Positions 34,751 through 42,931 of a stretch of 64,000 nucleotides of DNA are shown here, piece by piece. The position numbers were made by a program, and so were the translations under genes. This DNA is from Streptomyces armeniacus (GTDB taxonomy: Bacteria > Actinomycetota > Actinomycetes > Streptomycetales > Streptomycetaceae): contig NZ_CP031320.1 of NCBI RefSeq assembly GCF_003355155.1, forward strand, positions 4,765,367 to 4,829,366. Direction: 5' to 3'. Position 1 is the stretch's first letter; every line of letters starts with the position of its first letter. The notes under the pieces were generated by a model. It worked only from the letters and a program-made list of their open reading frames with translations, had not been told where the DNA came from and did not search any database.

Positions 34751-35079
34751 GCGGCCGCGTCGGGGGCGGTCTCCTCCGCGACCCAGCGGAGGTAGTCGGC
34801 GGAGCCGTGCGTGACGGGCGTCGCGATGATCTCCGGCACGTCGTAGTCGTGCGCCTCCCGCACGTACGCCTCCAGCGCCCCGTACCGTGCCTCGCTCGTC
34901 TTGAACAGCACCTGCCACTCGGGGTCGGTCTGTACGGCGTCCTCCCAGCGGTAGACGGAGGTGACGGGTCCGTTGATCTGCGCGCAGGCGGCGACGCGGC
35001 GCTCCACGGCGCCGCGCGCGAGCGCTTCCGCGTGCTCGGAACTGCCGGTGGTGGTGAGGACGGTGAGGATGTCGGCCAT
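34714..35079 (-). CDS. cutA: Divalent cation tolerance protein CutA
   Basis: A 121-residue CutA-family protein. The ferredoxin-like core is recognised from ILTVLTTTGSSEHAEALARGAVERRVAACAQI, VTSVYRWEDAVQTDPEWQVLFKTSEARY and EAHDYDVPEIIATPVTHGSADYLRWVAEET. CutA forms trimers and has been linked to copper tolerance, though its biochemical role is unsettled. ATG 35079 is the start; the C-terminal 15 residues are Ala/Pro-rich. Confidence 0.93.
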   Translation of the reverse strand: MADILTVLTTTGSSEHAEALARGAVERRVAACAQINGPVTSVYRWEDAVQTDPEWQVLFKTSEARYGALEAYVREAHDYDVPEIIATPVTHGSADYLRWVAEETAPDAAAQSPSEPPAASA

Positions 35080-35224
35080 GCGCCCACCGTAGCGAGGGGC
35101 AGCGCCGTACGGGCGCGGTGGACGCACCCGTACGGTGTCCCGGCGCGGGCGCGCCGTACGGGCGCGGGGCACGCGTCCGTTTCGTTCAAGACCGGCTCGT
35201 GAGCGAGCCCTTAACGTGCCGGGC

Positions 35225-35626
35225 ATGACACCACGATTCGACTTCGTCGGGATGGTCACCGACGACATGGCCGCCGCCCTCGCCTTCTACCGCCGTCTCG
35301 GCCTGGACATCCCCGCCGGGGCCGAGTCCGAGCCGCACGTCGAGGCCACGGTGCCGGGCGGCGTACGGCTCGCCTGGGACACCGTCGAGACCGTCCGCTC
35401 CTTCGCCCCGGACTGGCAGCCGCCCGCCGGAGCCGGGCGGGTGAGCCTGGCGTTCCGCTGCGACGACCCCGCCGAGGTGGACGCGGTCTACGCGGACCTC
35501 ACCACGGCCGGCCACCGCGGCGAGCGCGAGCCCTGGGACGCCTTCTGGGGCCAGCGCTACGCGTCCGTCGTGGACCCTGACGGCAACAGCGTCGACCTCT
35601 ACGCCCCGCTCACACCACCCGCCTGA
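35225..35626 (+). CDS. VOC-superfamily (glyoxalase/bleomycin resistance-like) protein
   Basis: A 133-residue single VOC protein with two beta-alpha-beta-beta-beta modules: FDFVGMVTDDMAAALAFYRRLGLDIP and VSLAFRCDDPAEVDAVYADL, ending with QRYASVVDPDGNSVDLYAP. The typical metal ligands are only partly present. Members bind drugs or isomerise small ligands; function here unknown. Start ATG 35225 with no strong ribosome site. Confidence 0.88.
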   Translation: MTPRFDFVGMVTDDMAAALAFYRRLGLDIPAGAESEPHVEATVPGGVRLAWDTVETVRSFAPDWQPPAGAGRVSLAFRCDDPAEVDAVYADLTTAGHRGEREPWDAFWGQRYASVVDPDGNSVDLYAPLTPPA

Positions 35627-35647
35627 CGCCGCGGCCGCGCGGCCCTC

Positions 35648-35817
35648 TCAGCCAGAGCCGGCCCCGGCCGGTCCGGGCCGTGCGGTCGCGCGCCGGTCCC
35701 CGGCGTCCAGGAGCATCTGCGCGGCCACGGGTCCCACCGCGCGCCGAGGTCGCCGTGCTGGGGGTCTCCGGTGCGTACGAAGGCGCGGATGCTGTCCGTC
35801 ATCAGCTCTGACAGGTC
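35648..35817 (-). pseudogene. Remnant of a type-B carboxylesterase, C-terminal end only
   Basis: On the minus strand, FDLSELMTDSIRAFVRTGDPQH reads as the segment near the C-terminus of type-B carboxylesterases. The frame then shifts: WDPWP lies in one frame and AAQMLLDAGDRRA in another, ending at the stop at 35648. The homology stops at about 35817, where the acyl-CoA ligase remnant begins on the other strand. All upstream catalytic regions are missing. Confidence 0.62.
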
Positions 35818-36080
35818 GAACAGGTCGCCGTCGTCGCACGGGACGACCCGCGATGGGTCGAACGCCCGGTTGCCTTCGTCGTCTGCGCGAAGGCACCACC
35901 GCGAGTGCGGAGCAACTGCGCGAGCACATCTCGGCCCGGGTCGCCTCGTGGTGGCTCCCGGACGAGTTCTTCGTCCTCGACGCACTGCCCACGACGGGAA
36001 CGGGCAAGCTCTCCAAGGAAGCACTGCGGCGGTCGCTCCGTTCCGCCTGGGACGGCGGCAACCCGACATCGACGAGGTGA
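35812..36080 (+). pseudogene. Remnant of an AMP-forming acyl-CoA ligase, C-terminal end with frameshift
   Basis: VAVVARDDPRWVERPVAFVV (from about 35824) and then EQLREHISARVASWWLPDEFF and LPTTGTGKLSKEALR match the C-terminal subdomain of FadD-like ligases, including the catalytic Lys in TGTGKLSK. The two parts are in different frames, with a shift near 35885-35893. The N-terminal 450 or so residues are absent. The stop at 36078-36080 is 9 bp before the SMP-30 gene, whose ribosome site lies inside the remnant, so the two were probably once an operon. Confidence 0.72.
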
Positions 36081-36089
36081 AGACCGACG

Positions 36090-36998
36090 ATGAGTGAACA
36101 CCAGCCGCCCCGCCGGGACATGACGGTCGTGCTCGACGGCCTCTCGTTCCTGGAGTGCCCGCGGTGGCGGGCCGGGAGACTGTGGGTCTCGGACTTCTAC
36201 ACCAACCGGGTCCTCGCGGCCGACGGCCGCGGCCACACCGAAGTGATGGCCGAGGTACCGGGTCAGCCCTCCGGGCTCGGATTCCTGCCCGACGGACGCG
36301 CGCTGATCGTCTCCATGCGGGACCGCCGCATCCTGGTGCGCGACGCGGCGGGACACCTGAGCGAGCACGCCGACCTCTCCGGGGAAGTGCCCTCCCTGCT
36401 CAACGACATGGTCGTGGACGAGCGGGGACGTGCCTACGTGGGCAACTTCGGTTTCGACCTGATGGGCGGCGAAGCGCTGCGCCCCACCACGATCACCCGC
36501 GTCGACCCCGACGGCACGGTGAGACCGGTGGCGGACGAACTCAGCTTCCCCAACGGCATGGTGATCCTGCCCGGCGGCGTGCTGGTCGTCGCCGAGACCT
36601 TCGCGGCGCGGCTGACCGCCTACGACATCCGGGAGGACGGCGGCCTGGCCAACCGCCGGGTGTGGGCGCGGTTCGGCGAATCGCCACGGACCACGGACAT
36701 CGCCACCCTGCTGAGTCGGCTCCAGGCCGGCCCGGACGGCCTCTGCGCCGACGCCGAGGACGCCGTCTGGGTCGCCGACGCGCTGCACGCCCGGCTCGTC
36801 CGCGTCCGCGAGGGCGGGGAGATCGCCGACGAGATCCCCACGCCGACAGACGTCTTCGCGTGCATGCTCGGCGGCCCCGACGGTCGCACCCTGTTCGCGT
36901 GCGCCGCACCGTCCTTCGCCGAGCACGAGCGCCGCGCGGCCCGCGAGGCGCAACTGCTCGCGTTCCGGGTCGACGTCCCGCACGCCGGTCTGCCCTGA
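36090..36998 (+). CDS. SMP-30/gluconolactonase-like beta-propeller hydrolase
   Basis: A 302-residue six-bladed propeller of the SMP-30/LRE family. LSFLECPRWRAGRLWVSDFYTNRVL carries the first metal Glu; LLNDMVVDERGRAYVGNFGFD has the Asn and Asp ligands; SFPNGMVILPGGVLVVAETF and GPDGLCADAEDAVWVADAL follow. These are calcium-dependent lactonases or esterases. The gene directly follows an acyl-CoA ligase remnant and contains no CGTACG hexamer, unlike its neighbours. It is intact and ends adjacent to the convergent AraC gene. Confidence 0.9.
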   Translation: MSEHQPPRRDMTVVLDGLSFLECPRWRAGRLWVSDFYTNRVLAADGRGHTEVMAEVPGQPSGLGFLPDGRALIVSMRDRRILVRDAAGHLSEHADLSGEVPSLLNDMVVDERGRAYVGNFGFDLMGGEALRPTTITRVDPDGTVRPVADELSFPNGMVILPGGVLVVAETFAARLTAYDIREDGGLANRRVWARFGESPRTTDIATLLSRLQAGPDGLCADAEDAVWVADALHARLVRVREGGEIADEIPTPTDVFACMLGGPDGRTLFACAAPSFAEHERRAAREAQLLAFRVDVPHAGLP

Positions 36999-37778
36999 TC
37001 ACGCCGCCGGCCGGGCGCGTACGTCCCGCGCGCGGGCGGGAGTCGGGGGCTCGGCGCGCCCCGGTGCGCGGACGATCAGGCGCGTGAGGGGCACCCCCGC
37101 GAGGGACTTGATCTCGCGGGAGAGATGGGCCTGGTCCGCGTAACGGGCGGTCGCCGCCACCGACGCGAACGACTGCCCTTCGCGGGCGAGCCGGAGCGCG
37201 TGGCGCATGCGCAGCACGCGGGCCAGCGTCTTCGGTCCGTAACCGAAGACGTCCAGCGCGCGGCGGTGCAGCTGCCGCTCGCTGAGCCCGGCCGCCGCGG
37301 CCACGTCGGCGACGCTGCGCCCGCGCCGCAGCGCCTCGGGCACGAGGCGGCTGAGCGGGTCGGCCGGGGCACGCGGCCCGGCCGCCGCCTCGAGCGCGAC
37401 GCCCGTGTCGGCCGCCTCCGCGACGCGCTCGGCCAGCCGCCGCACCTCGCGTCCGGGCCACAGCGCGTCGAGCGGCACCCGCTGGTCGCGCAGCTCGTGC
37501 GCGGGTATGCCGAACACCGCCGGTCCCGTGCCGGGCGCGAACCGCAGCCCCGTCAGCCGTATGCCGGCGAACACCGGCGTCAGATGCGCCCTGGTGTCCG
37601 GGCCCGCGACGAGGAAGCCGCCGTCTCCCCCGCCGGGCGCGGCGTCGTACCAGATCAGGTCCATGCATCCGTCGGGCAGCACCCGCGTGCCCCCGGCGCC
37701 GGACCCGGTCCCCGCACTGCCCGTACGGGACCAGAGGACGGCGCCGCCACCGAGCCGTGACGGCCGTTCTCCGTACAT
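36999..37778 (-). CDS. AraC-family transcriptional regulator
   Basis: A 259-residue regulator. The N-terminal half (VLPDGCMDLIWYDAAPGGGDGGFLVAGPDT, HELRDQRVPLDALWPG) is the DUF6597-like effector part found in many actinomycete AraC proteins. Two helix-turn-helix motifs follow: RSVADVAAAAGLSERQLHRRALDVFGYGPKTLARVLRMRHAL and SFASVAATARYADQAHLSREIKSLAGVPLTRL. ATG 37778 is preferred to the longer open frame. Target unknown. Confidence 0.9.
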   Translation of the reverse strand: MYGERPSRLGGGAVLWSRTGSAGTGSGAGGTRVLPDGCMDLIWYDAAPGGGDGGFLVAGPDTRAHLTPVFAGIRLTGLRFAPGTGPAVFGIPAHELRDQRVPLDALWPGREVRRLAERVAEAADTGVALEAAAGPRAPADPLSRLVPEALRRGRSVADVAAAAGLSERQLHRRALDVFGYGPKTLARVLRMRHALRLAREGQSFASVAATARYADQAHLSREIKSLAGVPLTRLIVRAPGRAEPPTPARARDVRARPAA

Positions 37779-37879
37779 GGCTCCAGCATGCCGGACGCCA
37801 CTGACAACGCCCCTCACAGACCGACAGGCAGCGGGACCGCGGCAGCTCACAGCGGGCCCGGCGGGTGGCTGAGGGCAGC

Positions 37880-37917
37880 GTTGCCGCCGGGAAACAGGGG
37901 GGAACCCGCCGGGTAAC
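37880..37917 (+). promoter_or_regulatory. GlnR-like binding site upstream of the flavoprotein/nirBD genes
   Basis: GTTGC-n6-GAAAC-n6-GAACC-n6-GTAAC at 37880, 37891, 37902 and 37913. The order and 6-bp spacing are those of the Streptomyces GlnR element (alternating GTnAC and GAAAC-type half-sites); the second half-site is perfect. It ends 22 bp before the ATG at 37940, in the promoter of the nitrite reductase operon. Confidence 0.72.
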
Positions 37918-37939
37918 AGCCCCGGCGCAGGCTGCCGTC

Positions 37940-39373
37940 ATGACCTCGGAGAAGCGCGTAGTGGTGATCGGCGGCGGGATGGCGGCCGCCCGGTTCACGG
38001 CGCGGCTGCCCGCGGCGGACGGCCGGTTCGCGGTGACCGTGATCGGCGAGGAGCCGCACCCCGCGTACAACAGGGTGCTGCTCGCCGACGTACTCGCCGG
38101 GCGGTACGCCCCCGAGGTGACCGCGCTGCCCGAGGCGCCGCACGTGCACAGGCTGCGCGGCGTACGGGCGGTGCGCGTGGACCGGGGCTCGCGGACGGTG
38201 CTGTGTGACGACGGTTCCGCCGTGCCGTACGACGCGCTGGTCCTCGCCACCGGCTCCAACCCCGTACTGCCGCCGCTGCGCGGTCTGTTCGGCGCCGGCC
38301 CCGCGCACCGCGGGCTGCCGGACCGCGAACTGCCGCGCGGCGTACGGGCCTTCCGCACCATGGACGACTGCCTGGCGCTCGCGTCGGCCGTACGGGACGG
38401 CACGCGCGCCGTCGTCATCGGCGGCGGGCTGCTCGGTGTGTCGGCCGCCCGTGCGCTCGCGCTGCGCGGCGCCCGCGTGGTCCTGGCGCACCAGGGCGAA
38501 CACCTGCTGGACCGGCAGCTCGACCCCGGCGCGTCGGCGCTGCTCCGCCGCCACCTGGAGGACCTGGGCGTCGAGGTGCACACGGAGTGCCGGGTACGCG
38601 GGCTGCGCACGGAGGCGGACACGGGCACCCGCACAGGGACCGGGACCGGGACCGGGACCGGCCACCGTACGGTGCGCGCCGTCGAGTTCGCGGACGGCTA
38701 CGCGCTCGGCTGCGAACTGGCCGTGCTGGCCTGCGGCGTACGCCCGCGGACCGGCCTGGCGCGTGCCGCCGGGCTGGACGTGGCGCGGGGCGTGGTCGTG
38801 GACGACCGGCTGCGCACCAGCGACCCGCGTGTCCACGCGATCGGCGACTGCGCCGAGCACGACGGGGTGCTGTACGGACTCGCGGGCGCGGCCCAGGAGC
38901 AGGCGGACTCGCTGGCCGCCGTACTCGCGGCGGAGGCGGCCGGAGCTACGGGAACGGCGGGAACGGCAGAAACGGACGCGCCGCACCGTACGGACACCGC
39001 GCCGCACCGTACGGACACCGCGCCGCCCCGTACGGACACCGCGCCGCCCCGCTACGCCGGCACCCGCGCCCTCACCCGCCTCACCCTCGCCGCGAACACC
39101 GCGAACACCGCGAACACTGACCGCCCCGAACACCCCCTCGACATCGCCGCGTTCGGCGAGACCGTGCCGCGCCCGGACGACGACGTCGTCCACCTCACCG
39201 ACGCCACGCGCAGCGTCTACCGCAAGGTCGTCGTCCGCGGCGACCGCCTCGTCGGCGGCATCCTCCTCGGCGACCTCGGCAGCGTCGGCGCGCTCGCCCG
39301 CACCTGGGAGGGCGACGAACCGCTGCCCTCCGCACCACTGCTCCACCTGCTCACCAACGACGGAGGCCACTGA
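37940..39373 (+). CDS. FAD/NAD(P)H oxidoreductase of the nitrate/nitrite assimilation operon
   Basis: A 477-residue flavoprotein resembling the N-terminal third of NirB. FAD motif VVVIGGGMAAARFTARL, NAD motif VVIGGGLLGVSAARALAL, second FAD motif RVHAIGDCAEHDGVLYGL, and a C-terminal SVYRKVVVRGDRLVGGILLGD segment. It lacks iron-sulfur motifs and may feed electrons to NasA. Three in-frame tandem repeats interrupt it: Thr-Gly (38636-38659), PHRTDTA (38978-39058) and ANT (39092-39118). The start ATG 37940 excludes the GlnR-like element; nirB begins 1 nt after the stop. Confidence 0.88.
   Translation: MTSEKRVVVIGGGMAAARFTARLPAADGRFAVTVIGEEPHPAYNRVLLADVLAGRYAPEVTALPEAPHVHRLRGVRAVRVDRGSRTVLCDDGSAVPYDALVLATGSNPVLPPLRGLFGAGPAHRGLPDRELPRGVRAFRTMDDCLALASAVRDGTRAVVIGGGLLGVSAARALALRGARVVLAHQGEHLLDRQLDPGASALLRRHLEDLGVEVHTECRVRGLRTEADTGTRTGTGTGTGTGHRTVRAVEFADGYALGCELAVLACGVRPRTGLARAAGLDVARGVVVDDRLRTSDPRVHAIGDCAEHDGVLYGLAGAAQEQADSLAAVLAAEAAGATGTAGTAETDAPHRTDTAPHRTDTAPPRTDTAPPRYAGTRALTRLTLAANTANTANTDRPEHPLDIAAFGETVPRPDDDVVHLTDATRSVYRKVVVRGDRLVGGILLGDLGSVGALARTWEGDEPLPSAPLLHLLTNDGGH
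38636..38659 (+). repeat. 6-bp repeat in flavoprotein gene
   Basis: Four copies of gggacc coding Thr-Gly dipeptides in a surface loop before the second NAD-binding strand region. Confidence 0.85.
38978..39058 (+). repeat. 21-bp repeat in flavoprotein gene
   Basis: Three full and one partial copy of a 21-bp unit (starts 38978, 38999, 39020, 39041) encoding PHRTDTA or PPRTDTA. It lies in the linker before the C-terminal domain. Confidence 0.9.
39092..39118 (+). repeat. 9-bp repeat in flavoprotein gene
   Basis: Three copies of gcgaacacc coding Ala-Asn-Thr, shortly after the 21-bp repeat. Confidence 0.85.
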
Positions 39374-39374
39374 C

Positions 39375-42074
39375 GTGACTGCCCCTGAGACGCCTGAGAC
39401 ACCTGCGACCCCCGAGATGCCCTCCCCCGCCGGCGCCGCGCCAACGATCGTGCTGGTCGGCCACGGCATGGTCGGCCAGCGCTTCCTCGAGGCCCTCGCC
39501 TCCCGCGGGGTCACCGGGCGGGCGCGCGTGGTGGTGCTGTGCGAGGAGTCGCGGCCGGCGTACGACAGGGTGCGGCTCACCTCGTACTTCTCCGGTACGA
39601 CACCCGGCGAACTGTCCCTCTCCGACGACGGTTTCATGGCGCGGCACGGAATCGAGCTGTACGTCGGCGACCCGGCCGTCTCCGTCGACCGCGCCGCGCG
39701 CGCGGTGACGTCCCGGACGGGGCGCACTTTCACGTACGACACGCTAGTGCTGGCCACCGGCTCGTACCCGTTCGTGCCGCCCGTTCCGGGCAAGGACAGC
39801 GAGGGCTGCTTCGTCTACCGCACGGTGGACGATCTGCTCGCCATCGAGGCGTACGCGCGGACGGCGCGCACGGGCGTCGTCGTCGGCGGCGGGCTGCTCG
39901 GGCTGGAGGCGGCGGGCGCGCTGCAGGGGCTGGGGCTGGACACGCACGTCGTGGAGTTCAGCCCGCGGCTGATGGCGCTCCAGGTGGACGAGGGCGGCGG
40001 CGCGGCGCTGCGGCGCCGTATCGAGTCGATGGACATCACGGTGCACACGGGCGTCGGCGGCGAGGAGATCACCGCGGACGAGCGGGGCGCGGTGCGGGCG
40101 CTGCGGCTGTCGGACGGTTCGGAGGTGGAGACGGACCTGGTGATCTTCTCGGCGGGCGTACGGCCGCGGGACGGGCTCGCGCGGGACGCGGGCCTGGAGA
40201 CGGGCGAGCGCGGCGGCGTCGTCGTGGACGAGCAGTGCCGTACGGGCGACCCGGACGTGTACGCCATCGGCGAGTGCGCGCGGGCGGCGGACGGCCTGGT
40301 CTACGGGCTCGTCGCGCCCGGCTACGAGATGGCCGAGACCGCCGCCGGCGCCCTCGCCGCGGAGCCCGCGTACAGCGCCACCGCCCCCGCCCCCGAAGCA
40401 CCCGTGTCAGCGGCAGCCGCCGCGCCCGCCTTCACCGGCGCCGACACCTCCACCAAGCTGAAGCTCCTCGGCGTCGACGTCGCCTCCTTCGGCGACGCGC
40501 ACGGCGCAGCCGACGGCGCACTCGACGTCGTGTACGCGGACTCCCGCGCGGGCGTGTACAAGAAGCTCGTCGTCGCCCCCGACGGCACCCTCCTCGGCGG
40601 TGTCCTCGTCGGCGACGCGGAGGCGTACGGCACCCTGCGCGCGCTCACCGGCTCGAAGCCGCCCGCGCCGCCCGAGTCGCTGGTCCTGCCCGCCGGCGCG
40701 GGCGCGCCCGCCGCGCTCGGCCCGTCGGCGCTCCCCGACGAGGCGGTGATCTGCAACTGCCACAACGTCGACAAGGGCGCCGTCCGCGCCGCCGTCAGCG
40801 AGCACGGGTGCACCGATCTGCCCGCCGTGAAGAAGTGCACCAAGGCGGGCACCGGCTGCGGGAGTTGCGTGAAGGTGCTGGGGCAGCTCGTCGACGCCGA
40901 GCTGGAGGCGGGCGGCATCGAGGTCGACAAGGGGCTGTGCGGCTGCTTCGCGTACACGCGTGCCGAGCTGTACGAGATCGTCCGTACGCTCCGCCTGACC
41001 ACCTTCGCCGGGCTCCTCGACTCACACGGCCGCGAGGAGGCACGGCACGGCGACGGCTGCGAGATCTGCAAGCCCGCCGTCGCCTCCGTGATCGCCTCGC
41101 TCGCCCCGGCCATCGGCGCCGGCGGACACGTGCTGGACGGCGAACAGGCCGCCCTCCAGGACACCAACGACCACTTCCTCGCCAACCTGCAGCGGAACGG
41201 CTCGTACTCCATCGTGCCGCGCGTGCCCGGCGGCGAGATCACGCCGGCGAAGCTGATCGTCATCGGCGAGGTGGCCCGTGACTTCGGGCTCTACACGAAG
41301 ATCACCGGCGGCCAGCGCATCGACCTGTTCGGCGCCCGCGTGGACCAGCTGCCGGCGATCTGGGCGCGGCTGGTGGACGCGGGCTTCGAGTCGGGGCACG
41401 CGTACGGCAAGGCGCTGCGCACCGTGAAGTCGTGCGTCGGGCAGACGTGGTGCCGCTACGGCGTGCAGGACAGCGTACGGATGGCCATCGACCTGGAGCT
41501 GCGCTACCGCGGCCTGCGCGCCCCGCACAAGCTGAAGTCCGCGGTGTCGGGCTGCGCGCGGGAGTGCGCGGAGGCCATGGGCAAGGACTTCGGGGTTCTC
41601 GCCACGGCGAGCGGCTGGAACCTGTACGTGGGCGGCAACGGCGGCGCCACCCCGCGGCACGCGGACCTGCTCGCGCAGGACCTGTCGGACGCGGAGCTGG
41701 TGCGGCTGATCGACCGGTTCCTGATGTTCTACATCCGCACCGCCGACCGCCTCGAGCGCACCTCCGCCTGGCTGGAGCGGATCGAGGGCGGGCTGGAGCA
41801 CGTACGGGACGTGGTGGTGCACGACTCGCTGGGGATCTGCGCCGAACTGGAGTCGCTGCTGGCGGCGCACGTCGCCGGGTACCGCGACGAGTGGGCCGAG
41901 ACGCTGGCCGATCCGGAGCGGCTGCGGCGCTTCGTGTCGTTCGTGAACGCGCCCGGCGCGCCCGATCCGTCGGTGCGGTTCGTGGAGGAACGCGAACAGA
42001 TAAAGCCCGATCTGACCATTTTGTCCGGACCGGACCTTCCCGTCCGCACCCTCGAAGGGACCACCGCCCGATGA
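39375..42074 (+). CDS. nirB: Nitrite reductase large subunit
   Basis: An 899-residue siroheme nitrite reductase. FAD and NAD motifs (IVLVGHGMVGQRFLEAL, VVGGGLLGLEAAGAL) are followed by a BFD-like [2Fe-2S] domain with Cys460, Cys462, Cys495 and Cys498. The C-terminal sulfite/nitrite reductase part binds siroheme-[4Fe-4S] through Cys687, Cys693, Cys727 and Cys731 (SCVGQTWC, GCARECAE). It reduces nitrite to ammonium with NAD(P)H. GTG 39375 has GGAGG upstream and lies 1 nt after the flavoprotein stop; nirD overlaps the 3' end by ATGA. The first 20 residues are a Thr-Pro-Glu tail. Confidence 0.96.
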   Translation: MTAPETPETPATPEMPSPAGAAPTIVLVGHGMVGQRFLEALASRGVTGRARVVVLCEESRPAYDRVRLTSYFSGTTPGELSLSDDGFMARHGIELYVGDPAVSVDRAARAVTSRTGRTFTYDTLVLATGSYPFVPPVPGKDSEGCFVYRTVDDLLAIEAYARTARTGVVVGGGLLGLEAAGALQGLGLDTHVVEFSPRLMALQVDEGGGAALRRRIESMDITVHTGVGGEEITADERGAVRALRLSDGSEVETDLVIFSAGVRPRDGLARDAGLETGERGGVVVDEQCRTGDPDVYAIGECARAADGLVYGLVAPGYEMAETAAGALAAEPAYSATAPAPEAPVSAAAAAPAFTGADTSTKLKLLGVDVASFGDAHGAADGALDVVYADSRAGVYKKLVVAPDGTLLGGVLVGDAEAYGTLRALTGSKPPAPPESLVLPAGAGAPAALGPSALPDEAVICNCHNVDKGAVRAAVSEHGCTDLPAVKKCTKAGTGCGSCVKVLGQLVDAELEAGGIEVDKGLCGCFAYTRAELYEIVRTLRLTTFAGLLDSHGREEARHGDGCEICKPAVASVIASLAPAIGAGGHVLDGEQAALQDTNDHFLANLQRNGSYSIVPRVPGGEITPAKLIVIGEVARDFGLYTKITGGQRIDLFGARVDQLPAIWARLVDAGFESGHAYGKALRTVKSCVGQTWCRYGVQDSVRMAIDLELRYRGLRAPHKLKSAVSGCARECAEAMGKDFGVLATASGWNLYVGGNGGATPRHADLLAQDLSDAELVRLIDRFLMFYIRTADRLERTSAWLERIEGGLEHVRDVVVHDSLGICAELESLLAAHVAGYRDEWAETLADPERLRRFVSFVNAPGAPDPSVRFVEEREQIKPDLTILSGPDLPVRTLEGTTAR

Positions 42075-42493
42075 CGCCCACGACCACCGCCGCCGCGCCT
42101 GCCCCAGCCGTCGCTCCCGCTCCTGCCGCTCCTGCCGCTCCTGCCGCTCCTCCCGTCGTACGTCTCCGGGTGCGGGCCGGCGGGCACTGGCACGCCGTCT
42201 GCGACGACGCCGAGCTCACCGCGGGACGCGGTGTCGCGGCGCTGCTGCCCGGCGGCAGCCAGGTCGCGCTGTTCAAGGACCGCGCGGGCCGCACGTACGC
42301 GATCGGCAACCGCGACCCGTTCACCGGCGCGTACGTCCTCTCCCGCGGCCTGCTGGGCTCCGCGGACGGCCGCCCGTTCGTCGCGTCGCCGCTGCTCAAG
42401 CAGCGCTTCGACCTGGCCACCGGGCGCTGTCTGGACGACGACTCGGTGTCCGTGCCGTCCTACCCGGTCGAGGCCGACCCGCCCGCCGCCTGA
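42071..42493 (+). CDS. nirD: Nitrite reductase small subunit
   Basis: A 140-residue Rieske-like NirD. The core begins VVRLRVRAGGHWHAVCDDAEL and includes ALFKDRAGRTYAIGNRDPF and SPLLKQRFDLATGRCLDD. As in other NirD proteins the Rieske Cys/His ligands are not conserved, so it has no cluster and serves as a structural subunit of NirB. The N-terminus is extended by about 30 Ala/Pro residues coded by a 9-bp repeat (gctcctgcc, 42119-42154). Co-translated with nirB. Confidence 0.93.
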   Translation: MTPTTTAAAPAPAVAPAPAAPAAPAAPPVVRLRVRAGGHWHAVCDDAELTAGRGVAALLPGGSQVALFKDRAGRTYAIGNRDPFTGAYVLSRGLLGSADGRPFVASPLLKQRFDLATGRCLDDDSVSVPSYPVEADPPAA

Positions 42494-42563
42494 ACCGCCG
42501 CCCCCTCCGGCCGCCGGAGGTCGCCCAGTGGGGGCAGGCATCGCGTGGCTGCCAGTGGGCGGG

Positions 42564-42725
42564 GGGGCAGGGCGGGTAGCACGGGGAGACGTACGGCGCG
42601 TCGTAGTAGTCCGCGTTCGCGAACGCCCGCCACGTCGAGTACACGACGAAGGCGAGCAGCCCCAGCGCGGTCGCCGCCGGCGCCAGCCACCACCGGTCGA
42701 CGCGCAGGCGACAACCGACAGTCAC
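42564..42725 (-). pseudogene. N-terminal fragment of a membrane protein
   Basis: A GTG at 42725 opens a frame reading DRWWLAPAATALGLLAFVVYSTWRAF then NADYYDAPYVSPCY, one membrane helix and a conserved-looking periplasmic segment. From memory this matches the start of actinomycete membrane proteins of roughly 250 residues encoded next to succinate dehydrogenase genes. After about residue 54 it becomes low-complexity and runs antisense into nirD, so the rest is missing. No SDH genes are nearby. Confidence 0.5.
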
Positions 42726-42931
42726 CGCGTGGCGGGCGTCAGGGGCGAGTGATGGAAAGAAGGGACAGCTCCGGGGCGGGGCGGGTGGAGGAGGCGGATT
42801 CATTGGTACAGGCCGGTGGCACTTCGGAGGGGCCGTTGACCTGGCGCGGAGTGACCGCCACGCTGCTGTTCGTTACTCGCCGGTCGGGGCCTCGCGCCCC
42901 GTTCTTCGCGCTCGCCCCCCAAGGAGCTCAC

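Noticed and set aside
35853..36080. 75-residue plus-strand frame as a real small gene
   Set aside because: Its content is the tail of an acyl-CoA ligase whose preceding segment continues in another frame, so it is a remnant and not a gene.
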